Assembly (NCBI RefSeq): GCF_032884065.1
Contig: NC_088868.1
Coordinates: 8,814,963 to 8,878,962 of the forward strand
DNA length: 64,000 nt
From: Artemia franciscana
Taxonomy: Eukaryota; Arthropoda; Branchiopoda; Anostraca; Artemiidae
Direction of reading: 5' to 3'
Below the pieces are notes generated by a model. The model ran no database searches. It was not told the origin of the DNA and worked only from the letters and a program-made list of their open reading frames with translations. The translations under genes were made by a program, and so were the position numbers. Of the stretch, positions 33,692 through 44,475 are shown in pieces (within the stretch, counting starts at the first letter, position 1; the number at the start of each line of letters is the position of its first letter).

Positions 33692-34330
33692 TCATTTATA
33701 TCCCTGTGTCCCGCTTTTCATTTGTGTGTTGTAACTTTGTTCACGATACCATTCTACACATGTAGAAATAGAAACAGTACGATTAGATAAAGGCATTCCC
33801 AAATGCTTGGGAAATTTGTTTGCAATAGATAAGCAAAAATCTTCAATCATAACTAAAGTGCAGTTATAAATTTCTGTTGTAAAGTCCATGGTCATATTTG
33901 ACCTTTTTAGTCGTATTCGGTGAAGTACATTCTCGGCCATTTGCGATTTGTATTTATAACATAACTCTGTAGGAGGTGAAGGAGAGCAACTTTTGAGGGA
34001 AGACACGGGCCGTAATGTCATGTCTATGAATCGGCGATTGTCCAGGATGTAAGAGCTGTTGTATCTAATTCCAAGATGGATTATATGCAAATTTAATAAA
34101 TGACGAATCATTAATCTATAGGCATAATTTATCAATGTGCTGCATTTCTTATCCATTTCTTTGTTAGTGGCTGGATTTATTAATTTAATAATAAAGTGAT
34201 AGCCGTCGGCTCCACCTCAAAAAATGATAGGATATTGTAGGGCATCGTAGCATCGATGAGTTTAAGCAATTCTTGTCAACTGAATGTTTTGCCTATAAAG
34301 GATATTATTTCGAGGTAAGAACTGATCACC
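33692..34330 (-). pseudogene. Helitron_like_N and inter-domain segment (Helitron D)
   Basis: The minus strand reads a YDALQYPIIF-stop-GGADGYH block (about 34255-34200, stop in place of Trp), KLINPATNKEMDKKCS, YAYRLMIR, then (one 154-codon frame) NLHIIHLGIRYNSSYI, MAENVLHRIRLKRSNMTMDF and MIEDFCLSIANKFPKHLGMP. YDALQYPI and YAYRLMIR are hallmarks of the Helitron-like N domain; the IEDxCL-IAN block normally lies before helicase motif I. The Rep domain that should lie between them is missing, so this is an internal deletion. Confidence 0.75.
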
Positions 34331-34406
34331 AACCATAACGATTGCCACTCCGTTGATAGTTGCGTATCAGTAGGCATCAATTCGATTGCTGTTTTGAATA
34401 GAAACA

Positions 34407-34769
34407 CTAAATTATTATTTTTGTGGAAAAGATGTTGCAACTGGGAACGATAGTACTTTCAACGTCGTTTTTTTTATCATCGGTCTCACTTTCAAGTTGT
34501 TTGGTTTGTTTTACCTTGGCTTGTCTTTCTTCAATATGAAATACATGTCGCCGAACCTTCTGGTTCACTAAAATCTGGTAGGCATTGATGACCTTATCCA
34601 AGTCAAAATCCCAAACTCAATCGTCATGGCTATAATTTTCAGTTTTGATACGTTTTGACTCTCGCTGTCCAGGTTGATTTTTATCTAAGTGCACGGTGTT
34701 GCGTTCCTTAGCCGCAAGCCTTTTGGCATTAACTCTTTGAGCAGCTTCCTCGGCTGTTTCTTTTGCCAT
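34407..34769 (-). pseudogene. Helitron ORF N-terminus (Helitron D)
   Basis: From an ATG at 34769: MAKETAEEAAQRVNAKRLAA, KERNTVHLDKNQPGQRESKR, then a stop near 34620, then DLDKVINAYQILVNQKVRR and HVFHIEERQAKVKQTK. The basic, Gln/Glu-rich composition fits the leader region of Helitron proteins. A 72-bp tandem duplication upstream (34735-34868) repeats the start region. Confidence 0.55.
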
Positions 34770-34868
34770 TGTAGGATTTATACTAAAATTTCTCTTTGAA
34801 TTAACTATTTGAGCAGCTTCCTCGGCTGTTTTCTTCTGTCATTTTAAAATCTATACTAAAAATTTCTT
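34735..34868 (-). repeat. 72-bp tandem duplication around the Helitron D start codon
   Basis: The block with CTTTGAGCAGCTTCCTCGGC and the ATG region occurs twice, 72 bp apart, with small differences. The upstream copy has a one-base change that breaks its frame. Confidence 0.7.
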
Positions 34869-34896
34869 TTTGAAACGTCTTCTTATATACTTACAA

Positions 34897-35006
34897 TGAC
34901 GTCATATACAAAGCCTTTGACGTCACGTACAAAGCCTTTGAAGTCATATACAAACATACAAAATACATACATGACGTCACAATGCTCAGTCCTTATAATG
35001 ACGTCA
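34897..35006. promoter_or_regulatory. cluster of four TGACGTCA (CRE) palindromes
   Basis: Perfect TGACGTCA at 34897-34904, 34918-34925, 34972-34979 and 34999-35006, plus a TGGCGTCA at about 35018. They lie between the Helitron D 5' end and its ORF start, where a promoter would be. TGACGTCA is the consensus site for CREB/ATF factors; a regulatory role is inferred. Confidence 0.5.
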
Positions 35007-35129
35007 GTGGACAAACATGGCGTCAGTCGACAAACAACTTATTTTTTATATATAGACCAGAACAGTAGAATATGAATTGAGTTCGTCAACATCTGAATTA
35101 AAACTGCCTTTGAATCAAAATTGCCTGGA

Positions 35130-35706
35130 TGGACTGTGACGAAAAAGATCAGGAGTATCGGTATTTGAAGAAAACTCAAGACAGATAGTCTGAGTGAGAG
35201 GCAACGCTGGTACAACTCTTTTTCAGAATAGTAAAAATATTATGTCATTTAAGTTCTAGATAGACAGTATATCATCCAACCACTTTAAAGCAGAACTAAG
35301 GTATAAACCCATGGAAAAGGTTAATTCGAATAATTTATGAGCTCTCTGAACCATTTGAAGGCAATTGGAGACCCACAATAAAAATTTTTCAAAGATTATT
35401 CCCGATTATTCCCTGCATTATTACGAAAATAAATGGTTTGGACAAAAATCAACTTTACAAACTGTGATGAAAAAGTTGAGAGACATAGCAAATTGGAGAA
35501 ATATCCAAGACAGATAGTGTGAGTAAGAGGCAAAGCTGAAATAAGCCTTTTTCAGAATTGTATAAAAAACACGCAATTTCATTTGTTGATAGATAGTCTA
35601 TCATCCATTCCTTTTAAGGGCAGAACTAAGGTATACAAGCCTAGAATGAGGGTATTTCTGATAGTTTATTGGTGTTTTGAGCCAATTAAAGGCAGTTGGA
35701 GACCCA
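35130..35706 (+). repeat. ~330-bp tandem repeat, two diverged copies
   Basis: Landmarks ACTGTGACGAAAAAG (35133 and 35461), AGACAGATAGTCTGAGT, GGCAGAACTAAGGTATA and TTGGAGACCCA (35365 and 35696) recur with a 328-331 bp offset. Identity is perhaps 75%. Confidence 0.75.
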
Positions 35707-36204
35707 ATTGAAGTCCATATTTGAAGACAATGAAAAAAATTTTGAAGATTTATGACGGACCATGGATCTTAGAAATTACCTAAGAAACTTCAAAACAACA
35801 TTATGATACGGAACTTTAATATGAATAATTATTGTTAGCAGTGTTTTGATAAACAATTTATATATGAACAGAAAAGATTATTATCGGGAATATTTTATTC
35901 ATTAAAACAATAATAAAAAAGCCGTTGACTTAAAAACGTTCATAATTTACTTTTGTTGTTTTTTTTTAAAAGCCGGTTGCATAAAAAGGTTTATATCATA
36001 ATGTTGTTATCAAAGTCCTTTACCTACTTTTTCAGGTACAAAATGTGTAAGGAAGCTCACTCAAGATGGTGTAGGCCTATGGACAATACATTTTAAGGTA
36101 TTAAGAGATACGGGGTGCCGCACGGATAGGTATTGATAGAAGATTTTTTCTCAATAAGATCGTTTCAAAATTTGCCATCTGAAAGACTGTTGCCAAAATA
36201 TTAG

Positions 36205-36465
36205 TCCGATTACGGCAATATTAATAGAGTTTTAGAAGCCACAGTAATGATAGTTTTCAAGTATGATTCTGAAGCGCTGCTGCTCTAAAAAATGGGGGAA
36301 GATTTGATAGATGTTTTACAAAGAAAATTAGCACGGGTTTTTTGGATACCCGATAGATGACCGTATCAAAAACAGTAAGCTGTACGATAAATTATGTCCA
36401 ATCCAGCTTTCAAGGGCTACATTGAGACAAGGATTGAAAAAGCAAGGAAATTTTCAATGAACGAA
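36205..36465 (+). pseudogene. degenerate LINE RT C-terminal fragment
   Basis: Reads NRVLEATVMIVFKYDSEALL, then DLIDVFQRKLARVF, and in shifted frames DTR-stop-MTVSK and a CPIQLSRATL-like block. These match the C-terminal region of the LINE at 26821-29180. Several stops. Confidence 0.65.
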
Positions 36466-36768
36466 GAGTGACAATCTGTCAAAGATGTCCTTGTCGGCTA
36501 ATCGCATAAAGCTAGAAACAAGCTCATCCCTGAATGGGATGGGGAAATCTTACAAAGAAAAATTGAAGGAAGATAAGAAATTCTTGAAAGAGTGTAAGGA
36601 TAGATTAGTAGCACTAGTTTACTATTTAACACCCGTCCTTTTGTCAATTTTGATCCACATTTTTCCATATTTCACTCCTTAGCATACTTTACTCAAATTT
36701 GCGCGGACCTCTTTTGTTCTTTCCATAATTCTATTAAAAATGCTGCACTATATTATTTTTAAACCTTT

Positions 36769-37102
36769 TTATTCCACATTTCCCTTATTCAAAATCCTAT
36801 CTTTATTACTTTTAATGCACTTTTTACAGAAAGATTGACTTTCATCCAGAAGTACCACAAGGAATCGAACTAGCCGGTCAGCTGAGCGGGAATTGGATCC
36901 CTTAGATTTATGAGGCTCTGTCACTGTAAGGCAGCTTTTGCCTATATGGGAGAATATGAGAAGAAACGATTTTCTTACATTCAAAGCTATTAAATTTGCA
37001 TCAAACCAACGATATATGTTTTCTGTCATCAATTGTAGCTTGAGGATAAGGGATGAATCGTCTGGTGATGCACCCCAGGGTGCTGTCGTTGGCGAATGCA
37101 AA
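36769..37102 (-). pseudogene. LINE RT thumb region
   Basis: Homology is to the part ASPDDSSLILKLQLMTENIY, RWFDANLIALNVRKSFLLIF, then VTEPHKSKGSNSR and LVRFLVVLLDESQSFCKK. This is the helix-rich region following the catalytic box in Jockey/CR1 enzymes. The longer open frame upstream of about 37100 is out of register with the RT and not homologous. Confidence 0.65.
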
Positions 37103-37150
37103 GAGTTCTTCATGTTGACCAGGCGTATCCAAGGCTCCAACCACAGTATC

Positions 37151-37684
37151 TCATTTCTGGCACAAATGACAACATAAATTAGATCGTAGGCTGCTAAATA
37201 GTCGATAGAGGTCGTTGACATATATGAGGAAAAGGGATGGCCCAAGAACTGAACCTTGAGGCACTCTATACTCAGGTGAAACATGCTCATCAGAAGCTTC
37301 AACTGGAATGGATCGGCCAGTTAGGAATGAAGGAAACCAGGAAAGAGCTTCTCCATGAACACCTTGATGCGACCACTTACCAATAAGTATCTCGTGTGCA
37401 AGGCAGTCAAAGGCTTTCTTCATATTAAGGAATATTGCCGCAGGGATAAGGCCGAAGTCCAAAGACTGTCGTACGAAATAAAGAAGCATATTACATGTTT
37501 GTTCTGTTGAGTACTTCTCTCGAAAACCAATCTGGTGCCGATGAAAAAACTTCTTCATTTCCAGGAAACTCAGCTGACGCTTTAGGATAGCCTTTTCAAA
37601 TATTTTAAGAAAAACAAACAGAAGAGATATAGGCCAATAGTTCCTCGGGTTCTCCCGATAACCTCCTTTAAATAGTGTTATCAT
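37151..37684 (-). pseudogene. LINE RT palm domain, catalytic Asp changed to Asn
   Basis: A 177-codon frame with ENPRNYWPISLLFVFLKIFE, HRHQIGFREKYSTEQTCNML, motif A AAIFLNMKKAFDCLAHEIL, and motif B YRVPQGSVLGPSLFLIYVND. Motif A should read FLDIKKAFD; the first Asp is Asn (codon 37424-37426). The frame ends at a stop just before the expected catalytic FADD box, which in the next frames is also altered. Confidence 0.75.
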
Positions 37685-38401
37685 TTATGCCAACCTGAGA
37701 CGCTGAGGGAATATTCCCTGCTTGAATGACTGGTTAACCAAGTGGCACAGTGGTGTAATAGTTGAGGGAAGTATCTGACTAATTAATTTGGCAGGAATTT
37801 GGTCGAATCGAGATGAAGAATTTTTTAATGACGAAATTATTATTATCAGTTTCTGATCCATAACTGACTCAAGAACCATCGACTATACACAGGAAGGACC
37901 GAGGAACTGCTTCCAAGATCTAGAACTTGAAGAAGGAACCACACATAACGCCGTTGTTTTTCCAACCTCAGCAAAAAATTTAGCCATCTGATGTCGCACT
38001 TGGTCCTCATCCAAGAAAACCTGATTCTGAACAGTAAGTGATTTAGGGAGCTTTCGAGGAATTGCCAATGGTTGCATACCTTCCTTAATTACATACCAAG
38101 TTTTCTTTATATTTTTGATGAAATCCGCAAGCCTTCGGGAAAAATATGTAATTTTAGCTTTTCGAATCAGAGTTTTAAGCATCTTCCGGTATAGCTTAAA
38201 AGCATCTCATTTAGCATCACTTGGTCTGTTCCTATACTCTTTCCAAAGGTTTTGTTTCCTCTTTATTGACTTCAGTATTCCAGCTGTAGTCCATGGGGCT
38301 ATGGGTGTTAATTTCTTAGAAAGACTTGGTTGGGGTGTTCGGCAATGGTGGGTAAATTTCTCCTTTACTGTTAAGGTGTGGCTTGTGATAACAGGAAACA
38401 A
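37685..38401 (-). pseudogene. LINE ORF2 segments before the RT palm
   Basis: Three short open stretches separated by stops: 38401-38207 (LTPIAPWTTAGILKSIKRK), 38182-37883 (FIKNIKKTWYVIKEGMQ and VRHQMAKFFAEVGKT), 37879-37685 (SSLKNSSSRFDQIPAKLIS and LCHLVNQSFKQGIFP). The order and spacing fit one ancestral ORF. Confidence 0.65.
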
Positions 38402-38489
38402 TGGATTTAAAGCATATTCGTATCAAGATTATATCTGAGAAGGCTATTGGAACGATGAAGTCAGAGCGCAGCCAATTTTAACAAAATCA

Positions 38490-39120
38490 TTGGAAATAAG
38501 CAGAAGGCTCATTCAAAAGATGTTTTAACTTCTATGTCCTTTTTAAACAATAAGGAAATATGTAATTAAAGATAAAGCATATTGAAATCGATTAAATGTT
38601 TCGCTTAAACTAAGGATCCTTGCAAAAGCTGAATAAGCTTATCTAAATTCCAAGGAGGGGCTGCTCGCAAAAACCCAAATCAATTGATTTTAAGAAAATT
38701 TTTATAATGAAAATATCTGCAAATTCTGTAAGAAAAGTAGGGGAAGGCTCATTTAAGAAATGTTATTAATTATACATCCTTTGTAAACAATAAGGAAATA
38801 TCAAATTAAAGACAAAACATGTTGCAATATATCAAATGTTTTGCTAAAGTTAAGGAGCTATGTTTAAAACTTAAGAGCCAAATATAAAATGCAAGGAGGA
38901 GTTGCTTGAGACAACACGAATCAATGAATTTAATGTACAGTTTGATCATAAGAGATATTTGAGAAGGCCTTATAAATTATAGTGGAAAGCTCATTTAAGA
39001 AACTTTTAAATTCTATATAATTTTTAAATAATGAGGAAATATAAACTAAAGACGAAACAAATGGCAATAGATAAAATGTTTTACCGAAGCTAAAGATGGA
39101 TGTTTAGAGCCATTAGGTTT
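38490..39120 (+). repeat. ~240-bp tandem repeat, 2.7 diverged copies
   Basis: GGCTCATT-x-AAGA-x-TGTT (38507, 38747, 38989), AACAATAAGGAAATAT and AAATGTTTTGC-x-AA recur with 240 and 242 bp offsets. Identity about 70-75%. Confidence 0.75.
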
Positions 39121-41785
39121 CAAAATTAAAGAAAATATTTATTCAACGTTTCAATCCGTAGCTTTGCTCAAAACACGGTGAAAATACTATGATTTAACAT
39201 TAACATGTGTTTCAAATATATGATAATACTAGCTTCTAAACCATCATTTAACAAACAGATGCACTTAACAAATCAAAAATCCATAGCACCGGGGTACCTG
39301 CGTGTTTTCGAGGGGAACAGATTGGAAACACAAGATCAATAGTTTAATTGATCAAAATACTGCGCAGGAGATCCTCTGTGCAGTGAAACAGCTTTTCGCT
39401 TAGTGTCTATTTCCCGATTCAAAATATTATGAATAATTTGCTGGTCAAGTTGGGTAAGGCTCTGGTCTGGTCATTGGGAAAATCTCATTCGTCTGCTATA
39501 GCGGACGAAAATTTTTAGATTATAAAGATTCCCCGAGAAAGCAATCTTAAAGAAAATGTCTCGAAGAAAAAAAGAAATAAACATCTTGAAGCAAATGAAG
39601 CATTTCTTAGGGTATTATGTAACATACGACGTATGAGTTTTCTTCAATCATAACCGAGGGGCTCTGAAGAAACAAGTCACGAGAGATAAAACCGTCCTCA
39701 ATAAAACTACCAAGTCAAGCAAAGTTACATCATCCACATTATAGGTAAACACTCCCTATTATGTAGGCTTCCCCGCTTGACTAGCAAACCTTAAGATCTA
39801 ACAAGTCATGCAATTTAAATTAACAGGGGATCTTTACCCTTTCATAACAAACAAGTGTACCAAACTATTGCTTAAGTCCCAGATGCGCGTAAAAACGTCT
39901 CAAGAAGGTAGTAGCTCTAATAGCATACCCACTACCTGTCTTCCCGGATCCAAAAAGCACTCAATACTTCCGTATGCAAATATTTTTCAGTGCTTGAAAT
40001 AAGCTTCTCGTTACAATTTCTTCTCGTTACAATACATGGCCCTTGTGTCTTAGGATTGATTTTCTTAGGACCCTGATGTACTATTTTGGTGTAAACATCT
40101 AGAATTGATGATATTGCATTACCCCTCCTATATAAAATAGTTTCTTTTCGTTTTAAGTCTAAATGTTGCTTTTCACTTTTAGTAGAAAATTTGTTTTTGT
40201 ATTTATTAAGTTGCTAGAGTTGTATTTATTTTATATCTTGTAAACATCAATTCTAAGATTATAACTTGATGAAAAGTTTTTAATTTCAAATCATGCCGAG
40301 ATATTCAACTAAGGAGAAAATAGCTTCTCCCTCGTGAAAATTCCTTCTGCAGGAATAATGTTTCCACAAAAAGTTCACCCTAGATTGAATCCCTCTTTTC
40401 CTTTTGAAATTTTTCCAGGAATATTTCCTCTTCGCTCAAAATTTCCCTTTGACAATTTCCTCAAGAAAATTTTCTTTATTTTCATATAGATTTAAGTTTA
40501 TTTCTTATCGTTTTACAAATAATCCTAGGCATCAACACTGCCTTCTTGAAAAGATATTTCAAGCCTCCTCCCGGGGCTTCATTACTATTCCAACTATTCT
40601 AAAATTTTTATCGGATGCTTTGGGGGTAAAAATACATGGGGGGAAGGGGGGGTCTAGCTGCTCTGCAATATATTTGCCACTTTAAAAGTACACGATAACT
40701 TTTGATTTACAATTAAATGAACTTTGTTTCAATCTTCTTGGACGACTTGTTTGATATAATAACCTCCAGGAAATACAAAAGGCATACGAGTACAAAAACA
40801 AATAAATAAACAAACTTTCGTTATCTATTTTTTGACAAAATGCAAAATTGCACATTTTGAACATATGACCTTGATACTTACAGAGCAGGGTTTTCTGATA
40901 TTATGAATCTGATGGTTTTATTAGGATTAATTGTTTTTAATGGGTTTTTTCCTCCTTTTTTGCAAAACTGGCTAATCATTTAAGGGATAATATTTGCCAT
41001 ACAACTCTTAATGGTAACATTTAGGGTTGATGCATAAGATTAAACTTGATAAATTTATTTTCTTTAAAAAGGAATAGACATTAAAATATATAGTGAATCA
41101 ATTGTTATCAAGACTGAGAGTTTCTGGTTAATGTGTTTCTCAGAGTTTCGTTTACTATTGAGCCGTACTGCTCCTTATATACTGTTTGACAAACAAAAAT
41201 AAATAAAGTATTATTTTGCTTTTTAGACTATGTTAATTTAAAAGAAATTAATAATAAAACTTTTTCCATAAAGTATATTTGAAAAAAAAATGCAAAGTTG
41301 CATATTAATAGAAAAACGAGCACAAACAAGTCAGATAATCTTCCAGACTTGACGCTACCAAAAAACCCCATATTAAATAAATAAAAACCAAAACAAACAG
41401 AGATTACAACAAATAACTGAGTTAAACTTAAAGCAAGCAGAAAATCTTTGAGTCTTTGCGATACTTGACATGCAGGATGGAAAATCGAGTACTGAAATTT
41501 GCTTAATTTTGAAGAACCCCTGATTGTTGAATTATGCTTTAGAGGATGCTGTCATATAGTGTTGGGGTTTGCTCTTAAGCCATTTTTTACCTAATAGAGT
41601 CTTTTTCACACATATGTAATCTTTTGACATTTTCATGCCAAAATATTCGTTTACACTAGAATCAATCACTTACACTTAGTGAAAAATTACCAATTAGTGC
41701 TTCTTCTCTTGACTCTTGGCATTTGAGGCCACCATACAATATCTTTCTGGCCCATAAAACACAAAAAATGCAATTTCGGTTAAAA
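39121..41785. other. AT-rich non-coding stretch
   Basis: Nothing supported. Short open frames lack motifs. Confidence 0.45.
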
Positions 41786-41789
41786 AAAA

Positions 41790-42705
41790 TAGAGAAGAGA
41801 AAACATGAAAAAAGCTTTTAAAGTGTAAAATATAAGCAAAAAGAACCATGAATTAAAGATAGGTGGGGAACCCACACACCAATTCTAAAGGGGAGGCTTG
41901 TTATTAGAGGTAAACTTAAATCAACTTAAGATACTTTTGAGGGCTTTTATTAATAATTGTTCGTTTCTTTGGGCACAGACTGTAAGTTCTCCGTTTGACA
42001 AGTGCAAATGTGAATAATATTTCCTCTTCGTATTTCACATAATTTTGGTAGAGGTAAATTTAAGCCACTTTAATATATTTTTGAGGATATTTAATGAAAA
42101 TTCCTCGCTTCTTTGAATGAGCGTCAGATTTTACTCCCCCTCCGTAAAAAAGTTCTTTTAACACCTCCCAGCTTAAATTTAAGCTCTAGAGAATGTTAGC
42201 CAAAGCAATTCATGCCACTTTTGAAATATATAGCTGGTCAGTAAAACATAGAAAGAGCGATGGAACTCCAATCAGGGAAGAAACAAAACATGAAAAAAAG
42301 CTTACAAAGGATAAAATATAAGCAAAAGGAACGAAGAATTAAAGACCGGCGGGGATCCTACAAACCAATTCCAGAGGGCAGGTGGTTACTAGAGGTAAAT
42401 TTAAACCTTATTAAGATAATTTTGACGACATTTAATGAAAATCCATCGTTTCTTTGAGCCAAGACTATACTTTCCCGTTGACAAGGGCACACTTGAATAA
42501 TATTTTCTCTTCAAGTTTCATATAATCTCGTTAGAGGTAAATTTAAGTCACATTAAGAAAATTTTGAGGGAATTAAATGAAAATACTTCGTTTCATTTAC
42601 TGAGTGTTAGATTTCACTCCTCTTCGGTCACAAAATTTCTTTCAACACATCCCAGATTAACATTAAGCTCTAGAAAATATTAGTCCAAACAATTCACGCC
42701 ACTCT
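41790..42705 (+). repeat. 485-bp tandem repeat with internal ~143-bp subrepeats
   Basis: AACATGAAAAAA-GCTT, AAAATATAAGCAAAA, AGAGGTAAA-TTAA, and CAATTCA-GCCACT blocks recur at an offset of 485 bp (41803 and 42288). Within each unit the AGAGGTAAA...TTAATGAAAAT...CGTTTCTTTGA block occurs twice, about 143 bp apart, giving a two-level repeat. Identity about 80%. Confidence 0.75.
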
Positions 42706-43050
42706 ACTACACTATTACTAACTCTTGAGCATTCTCTGAAACCCCAACACCATCATTCAAAAATATTTTCCAGACATATTCTCATTAACAATCTTGCGTT
42801 AAACCCAGGGTCTTATGTTTTTGCAAACCAGCCCTTTTTGATACAATATTGCCATACTGCCACTAGGTCACGCTAGGACTGGCCATCTGAAACCTTCTGG
42901 CTTACACTCATCAATCCTGAGGCATTTCAGGTTTATTCCTGTTAAAAAATTTACATTGAATCCAAGTAAGCCACTCTCAATGAGATACACCATGCAACTT
43001 CACGTCACTGTACCACACTATGACTGTTCTTCTGTTACCCTCGGGTCGGA
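42706..43050. other. short unique stretch before the satellite
   Basis: No feature seen. Confidence 0.4.
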
Positions 43051-43913
43051 CAAAAGCACAGTCAGACATAAAGGCAAGGTGAGAGAGATATACACGCACA
43101 GAGGGAAAAACAAACTTACCCTCACAGACACACAAACAAACACAAATAACCACAAATACACACACACAGACACACTCATACAAACACAAACAAACACACA
43201 AACACACATACACACACCAACATAAGCAAACAAATACAGACACACACACAGACACACACACATACTTGCACACACAAACACACACACACACACACACACA
43301 CCCATGCACACACATATACTAACACCCACACAAACACATACAATCACACACACGCACACACACACATACATACACAAAAATACATACAAACACACACCAC
43401 ACCCAATCACACACACACATGTGCAAGCACGAACACACGCATATACATACAGAAACGCACAAACGCACAAATACGAATACACAAAGACAAACACTACCAC
43501 AAAAAGTCAGGCACAAAGCCACAAACAGAGTCAAGCAAAAAGGCATTGGGAAGGGACGAAAACACGCAGAGAAAAGGATAAAAAAACAAATATCAATAAA
43601 TACACAAATAACCACACAAAGCCAGACACACAGGAAAACACACAGTCAGACACAAAGGCACAGGTGAGTGAAATAATTACACAAAGTTAAGAAGACTTAC
43701 ACCCAAACGCACACGTAGACACACAATCACACAAAGTCAGATAGACAGACAAAAACACAACCAGACACAAATCCATTTGAGAGATAGAAACATGCAACAG
43801 GACAAACAAACAATCACACACATAAACACATACACAAATAGAAACACAACCACAACCATACAAGTTAAAACACAAAGGAACACACACATAGTCAGGCACA
43901 AAAGCAAAGGGAG
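43050..43913 (-). repeat. ~100-bp satellite, left array part 1 (CA/GA strand)
   Basis: Very CA-rich; the reverse complement shows the same phrases as the right array (GTGTCTGACTGTG, TTTTGTGTG, CTCTCACC). Units are more degenerate and partly replaced by (CA)n near 43260-43310. Open frames here are low-complexity artefacts. Confidence 0.8.
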
Positions 43914-43925
43914 GATTGACAATAC
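43914..43925. repeat. 12-bp target-site duplication, left
   Basis: GATTGACAATAC; the identical 12-mer lies at 44464-44475 on the other side of the inserted LINE. Confidence 0.8.
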
Positions 43926-44463
43926 CTTACCTTAGACCTTAGTTCCTGCAGAGCCATCGGTGGAACATAGGGCGTCGAAAAAGCCTCTCGATTCGTTTCG
44001 CAGTGGTGCTGCAGCGATGACGTCTTCCCATTCAGGTATTAGTGAGGTGCCGGCCGTTCTCAGTTCTCGGTCATATGTTCGTCTCAATGTAGTTTTTGGG
44101 TGGCCTCTCTTTCTTCTACCGTCTGGCGTCCATTCATAAGTTGTTCGAGGAAGGCGGCTCTCTTCTATACGAAGAACGTGTCCCAGGTATGTCTATCGCC
44201 TTCTTTTCAGCAGCTCAGTGACTGGAGGTTGACCTGTTTTTCTTCGTATTTCTGCAAGTGTAATTTTTTGTTGCCAGCTTTTATTCAACATTCTTCTGAG
44301 GCTCATATTTTTAAATTCAAGGATCCTTTTTTCAAGCTGGGTGTTTATTTTCTAACATTCACTTGCGTAAAGGAAGATTGAGAGTACATTGCTGTTGAAG
44401 AGTCGAAGCTTCAGTCGCATTGAATATTTATTACTTCTCCAAATAGGCTTCAATTTATTGAAT
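43926..44463 (-). mobile_element. RTE-like LINE insertion, 538 bp, 5'-truncated
   Basis: The minus strand reads the C-terminal end of a non-LTR RT: NKLKPIWRSNKYSMRLKLR, LFNSNVLSIFLYASEC, then FKNMSLRRMLNKSW, QQKITLAEIRRKTGQPPV, TYLGHVLRIEESR and TPDGRRKRGHPKTTLRRTYD. After the ORF the 3' end is a short TAAGG/TCTAAGG repeat. It is bounded by a perfect 12-bp duplication and lies inside the satellite, so it inserted after the array formed. A few frame breaks only, so it is relatively young. Confidence 0.85.
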
Positions 44464-44475
44464 GATTGACAATAC
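44464..44475. repeat. 12-bp target-site duplication, right
   Basis: GATTGACAATAC, partner of 43914-43925. Confidence 0.8.

Larger units (their letters stand above)
36780..38440 (-). mobile_element. Jockey/CR1-like LINE, ORF2 remnant
   Basis: The minus strand holds, in order, a region before the RT (APWTTAGILKSIKRKQNLWK at about 38300), a linker (LIRKAKITYFSRRLADFIKN, 38170), the RT start (SSSRFDQIPAKLISQILP, 37830), palm (37684-37150) and thumb (37100-36780). Similar in design to the element at 10166-12130. It is split by at least four stops or frameshifts. The 5' part with endonuclease is missing and no clear 3' tail was found. Confidence 0.75.
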
